From Guyanagaster necrorhizus (lineage: Eukaryota; Basidiomycota; Agaricomycetes; Agaricales; Physalacriaceae): a DNA stretch of 64,000 nucleotides. The stretch is taken from the NCBI RefSeq assembly GCF_019112545.1, contig NW_025064880.1:1871477-1935476 (forward strand), given 5' to 3'. A program made the translations under genes and the position numbers. Shown here in pieces: positions 61,424 through 64,000 of this stretch. Under the pieces are notes generated by a model. It saw only the letters and a list, made by a program, of their open reading frames with translations. It had not been told where the DNA came from and ran no database searches. The first letter of the stretch is position 1. Every line of letters begins with the position of its first letter.

Positions 61424-61851
61424 ATCTTTATAGACCACTTCTTCGAATTCCATTTCATTCAACGGACCACAGTGGCGAGTCTGAGTCTGAGATATGTTAC
61501 GAGATCCTTCCTCTCCATTTAATCCCCTTATGATGGATGATATATGTACATATGATGACTGATCCCTAGTAATCTAAATGATTTAGCGAAATCTACACAA
61601 CTCAATATAGTCCTCCCTGTCCTTCTTGGTGTGCTCATATCATGTGCATCGTAGCATTTGTTCAAATTAATGCTATCATAGTGATCACACGTGGAGCGGA
61701 GGTCATTGATGTAGCTTCCATTTGGCCTACATGTAGAAACATGTTTAATGGGGAAGATGAGAGACTGATTTCTGTGAAACAAGTGGAACACTTACAAAAC
61801 AAAATCCAGCCCGTCTCAATGCAGTAATGGCACTTTGCTTGCGCCTGTCCA
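61424..61851. other. Intergenic, no recognised gene
   Basis: About 430 bp between the metallothionein stop and the end of the convergent unknown gene. Short AT-rich frames only; presumed 3' UTRs. Confidence 0.45.
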
Positions 61852-63235
61852 TCACATCCCTTCGAAATCATACCCAATCCCCCGATGCTCTTCCGGTACC
61901 TTGATATTTCTTAGCAACGGATCCAGAGAGGCGAGCTCATCCTTGATTCCATTCCTTGCGAGGTTATCCAGCTCCTTCAATAGTGTTGACGTCATTTTCT
62001 GATGACCGCTTAGCGCGTTTTATGCAAGAAAGGGACAATAAATATGCACCTTGAACTTGCCGTCGACCTTGTGAATCATATCTCCCAGAGTGGGAGTCCA
62101 GCCACCAGGGGGTGGACTGCCCACACCACTCATCGTTGTTCCGATGGAACCGCCATTGGCGATTGCCCAGAGACTCCCGTTTGGCTCCTCTCCAAGTTGC
62201 GGCTGTGGTTGATTGATGCTCGGGGTGGATTGACCGTTTGTCAAGACGGAACCGTATGGGTTTGCGCTGTGTGTCGGATTATCCGATGCGAAAAGATACG
62301 ACACGCCTGGATGCGGTGAAAGGAGGCCTAAGGGCCCCGTCATTTGCTGCGAAGGGTGAGAAAAGGGTAAGGGGCCGAGAATTTTGGATATCTTGTTATA
62401 CACCTCCGAGATCACGTCGAGCAATGAGAGCAGCGTCTGATGATAGTCCAGAGGATACGGTATGTGGGGCGTCATTAGATACGACGCGTCGTCAACAACA
62501 GATCCTGAATATTCCGCAAAATTGCCCTGTCGCTTCCCTGGTTGCCGTCGAAAGAGACGCTTGGGCTGCCGTATTTTGGACTTGTCACTGTCTTCCTTTG
62601 ACTGGTCGTATTCGTTTAAAGTGTTAATGAGTCCTCGAAGCAGGTCCTGTGGCTGATTTATATCGAGAAGATTTGAAAGAGACATTCCCAGGATAGCGAA
62701 CCGATGCGTCCTAATATAGTCAGCAAAAGACAATAGAGCAAGCGCAATACACACACCTCTTCTTCATGGCCTCGTTATTAAATTCCCGTTCCAAGTCCGC
62801 TCTAGATATGTAGATAGTGTGAAACCAGTGACTCCTCCTGGGGCAGTCAGTAATGGACCAGCTGGGAGGGCGATCCACGTACCCTTCATGCATATTCCGC
62901 ACGTATGTCAATGTAATTATTCTCTTTTGCATGAGATCCCGGAGCTGGTCCACAGATGTTCCTTGGTTCAGCGCAGTAGCCGTGACGCCTATGGACTCTG
63001 AATGAAGGGATTGAGCGTCCCATTCCCTCGCCATAGGTGTCGTTGTCGTCGAGGTCGGGGCCGCTACTATCGAGCTAAAAGAAGCCACGGCGGTGTTCAA
63101 CGGCGTAGGACCGGATGAATTGCCAGAGACCGGATTCTTGAAGGACGAGAGGAGATTCTGCGCAGAGGACTTGCGACGCATCGTGGGCCGCTGTGGCAAA
63201 TCTGAAGAGAACGGCGCGAATTGAAGCTGTGACAT
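61852..63235 (-). CDS. Conserved fungal-type protein of unknown function
   Basis: I cannot name the family. Three exons splice to about 425 residues. The start MSQLQFAPFSSDLPQRPTM is followed by a Ser/Thr-rich stretch. A helical block, DQLRDLMQKRIITLTYVRNM, leads to GYVDRPPSWSITDCPRRSHW and ISRADLEREFNNEAM, spliced to KKRTHRFAILGMSLSNLLDI. PQDLLRGLINTLNEYDQ is followed by a basic stretch (RQPKRLFRRQPGKRQG). A block LLSLLDVISEVYNKISKILG leads to a Pro/Gly-rich region. The last exon encodes KMTSTLLKELDNLARNGI, then DELASLDPLLRNIKVP and GYDFEGM. No signal peptide or membrane segment is seen. The mix of conserved helices with disordered linkers suggests a complex subunit or adaptor. It is the last gene before the repeat-bearing right edge. 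Confidence 0.7.
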
Positions 63236-63444
63236 TCTTGCATCAATCAGTTCCGTGCAGTCTACTTCTCAAATCAGAAGTGTAGAACAAGGAGTTAGAC
63301 AATATTTACTATGTCTACTTTTGTAAAATTAAATTCATAATCTAAATAAGCATACAGAAAGATTATGTAATATGTGTACATAAATACTACATGTCAGAAT
63401 TCAATTGATAACCTAAATAGGCACAGTATCTTGTATCTCGTGCC

Positions 63445-63513
63445 TAATTGGCTGGAGTGCATGGTGCGAGCACTGGTCTAGCGGGAAGCCGCTCACGAGA
63501 GCAGAATATTATT
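63445..63513 (+). repeat. 69-bp direct repeat, copy A
   Basis: Begins TAATTGGCTGGAGTGCATGG and ends GAGCAGAATATTATT. A second copy with roughly 80% identity starts 487 bp further on. It resembles the kind of end found in short non-autonomous elements, but no target-site duplication was recognised. Confidence 0.6.
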
Positions 63514-63931
63514 ACAACCCTCACACTTCAACATGTTTGAGTGCTGGGTGAGTACAAAGAGTAGATACAAAGAGTAATGTACAAGGGACATGAAATTACA
63601 ACTACAATGTTCTGTTTCTGATAGAAAGACAGGGCATTCACTATTAGTACAATGTCAGTAGCCCAAGGTCAGAGAACACACCTGGTGAGACAACAAGAGC
63701 ATTAGTCTCACGTGTGTTTCAACCAGGCCAAATAGATATGCCAGGAAAGAATGGTGGAAAGCTTCTCATGATAAGATGAACTATATGCTGAGAGGTGGAT
63801 ATATGCAAGGAACAGATGTATGCCAGGGGGCAGAATGTTGATGCCTGCATAGTAGACATCAGAGTCAGCAGCTAAGAATGACACATACTTACTTACCAAT
63901 TACCCTTGTGTAAATCTCTTTTAAATCTGAC

Positions 63932-64000
63932 TAATTGGCTGGAGTGTATGGTATAAGTGTTAGTCTAGCAGGAACCTACTCACAAGAGCAGAATATTATT
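63932..64000 (+). repeat. 69-bp direct repeat, copy B (cut by window end)
   Basis: Begins TAATTGGCTGGAGTGTATGG and ends GAGCAGAATATTATT at the last base of the window, so the true copy may be longer. It matches copy A at 63445-63513. Confidence 0.6.

Larger units (their letters stand above)
63236..64000. other. Repeat-bearing AT-rich right edge
   Basis: Upstream of the preceding minus-strand gene. It holds two 69-bp direct repeats (listed separately), shorter related runs such as ATAATCTAAATAAGCATA and GATAACCTAAATAGGCACA (about 63340 and 63407), and a tandem pair around ACAAAGAGTA (near 63556-63575). No coding region was recognised. It may be the edge of a mobile element that continues outside the window. 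Confidence 0.45.

Overview
The window is nuclear DNA of a filamentous basidiomycete, most likely an Agaricomycete. Genes are dense and cut by many short (about 41-60 nt) GT-AG introns, and the proteins (Dicer, SCAP, PDX1, VPS1, AMS1, an agaric-type metallothionein) fit fungi of that class. No rRNA, intact transposon or CRISPR array was seen. Most genes were rebuilt by joining reading frames at splice signals, so exon limits are inferred.

Layout. 1-4.8 kb has no recognisable gene. 4.8-6.4 kb holds two MIF/tautomerase paralogues pointing tail to tail. 6.65-10.3 kb (-) is a secreted GH3 beta-glucosidase, followed by a 2.6 kb gene-poor gap. 12.95-16.9 kb (-) is a SCAP-type sterol sensor, divergent from PDX1, the E3-binding subunit of pyruvate dehydrogenase (+). 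PDX1 converges on a large TolB-propeller/amidohydrolase (-, 18.4-22.7 kb). A small bipolar-charge protein and a phosducin-like protein follow (-). The latter shares a 256-bp divergent promoter with a complete Dicer (+, 25.2-29.7 kb). Next come a PI-PLC-like phosphodiesterase (-) and, divergent from it, the 9-1-1 clamp subunit Rad1 (+), then a multi-pass membrane protein (-) and an LRR-like protein (+).

37.8-38.7 kb carries a decayed copy of the luminal sensor domain of IRE1 with frameshifts and no kinase/RNase half. It abuts the dynamin VPS1 (-, to 41.4 kb). After a 2.6 kb gap come TBP (+), the RNase P/MRP protein Rpp1/p30 (-), a coiled-coil protein of unknown function (+), and vacuolar alpha-mannosidase AMS1 (-, to 56.6 kb). 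An initiator tRNA-Met gene lies just upstream of AMS1. 57.2-58.9 kb is a secreted GH88 hydrolase followed by a tandem, internally deleted pseudogene copy. A tiny three-exon metallothionein gene sits at 61.2 kb, then a conserved fungal protein of unknown function (-) and a repeat-bearing right edge.

Most genes are unrelated housekeeping or secretory-pathway genes; there is no secondary-metabolite or other functional cluster. The most notable items are the metallothionein micro-gene, the IRE1 luminal-domain relic, the MIF pair, the GH88 duplication with an internal deletion, and a PIP-box-like motif within Rad1.
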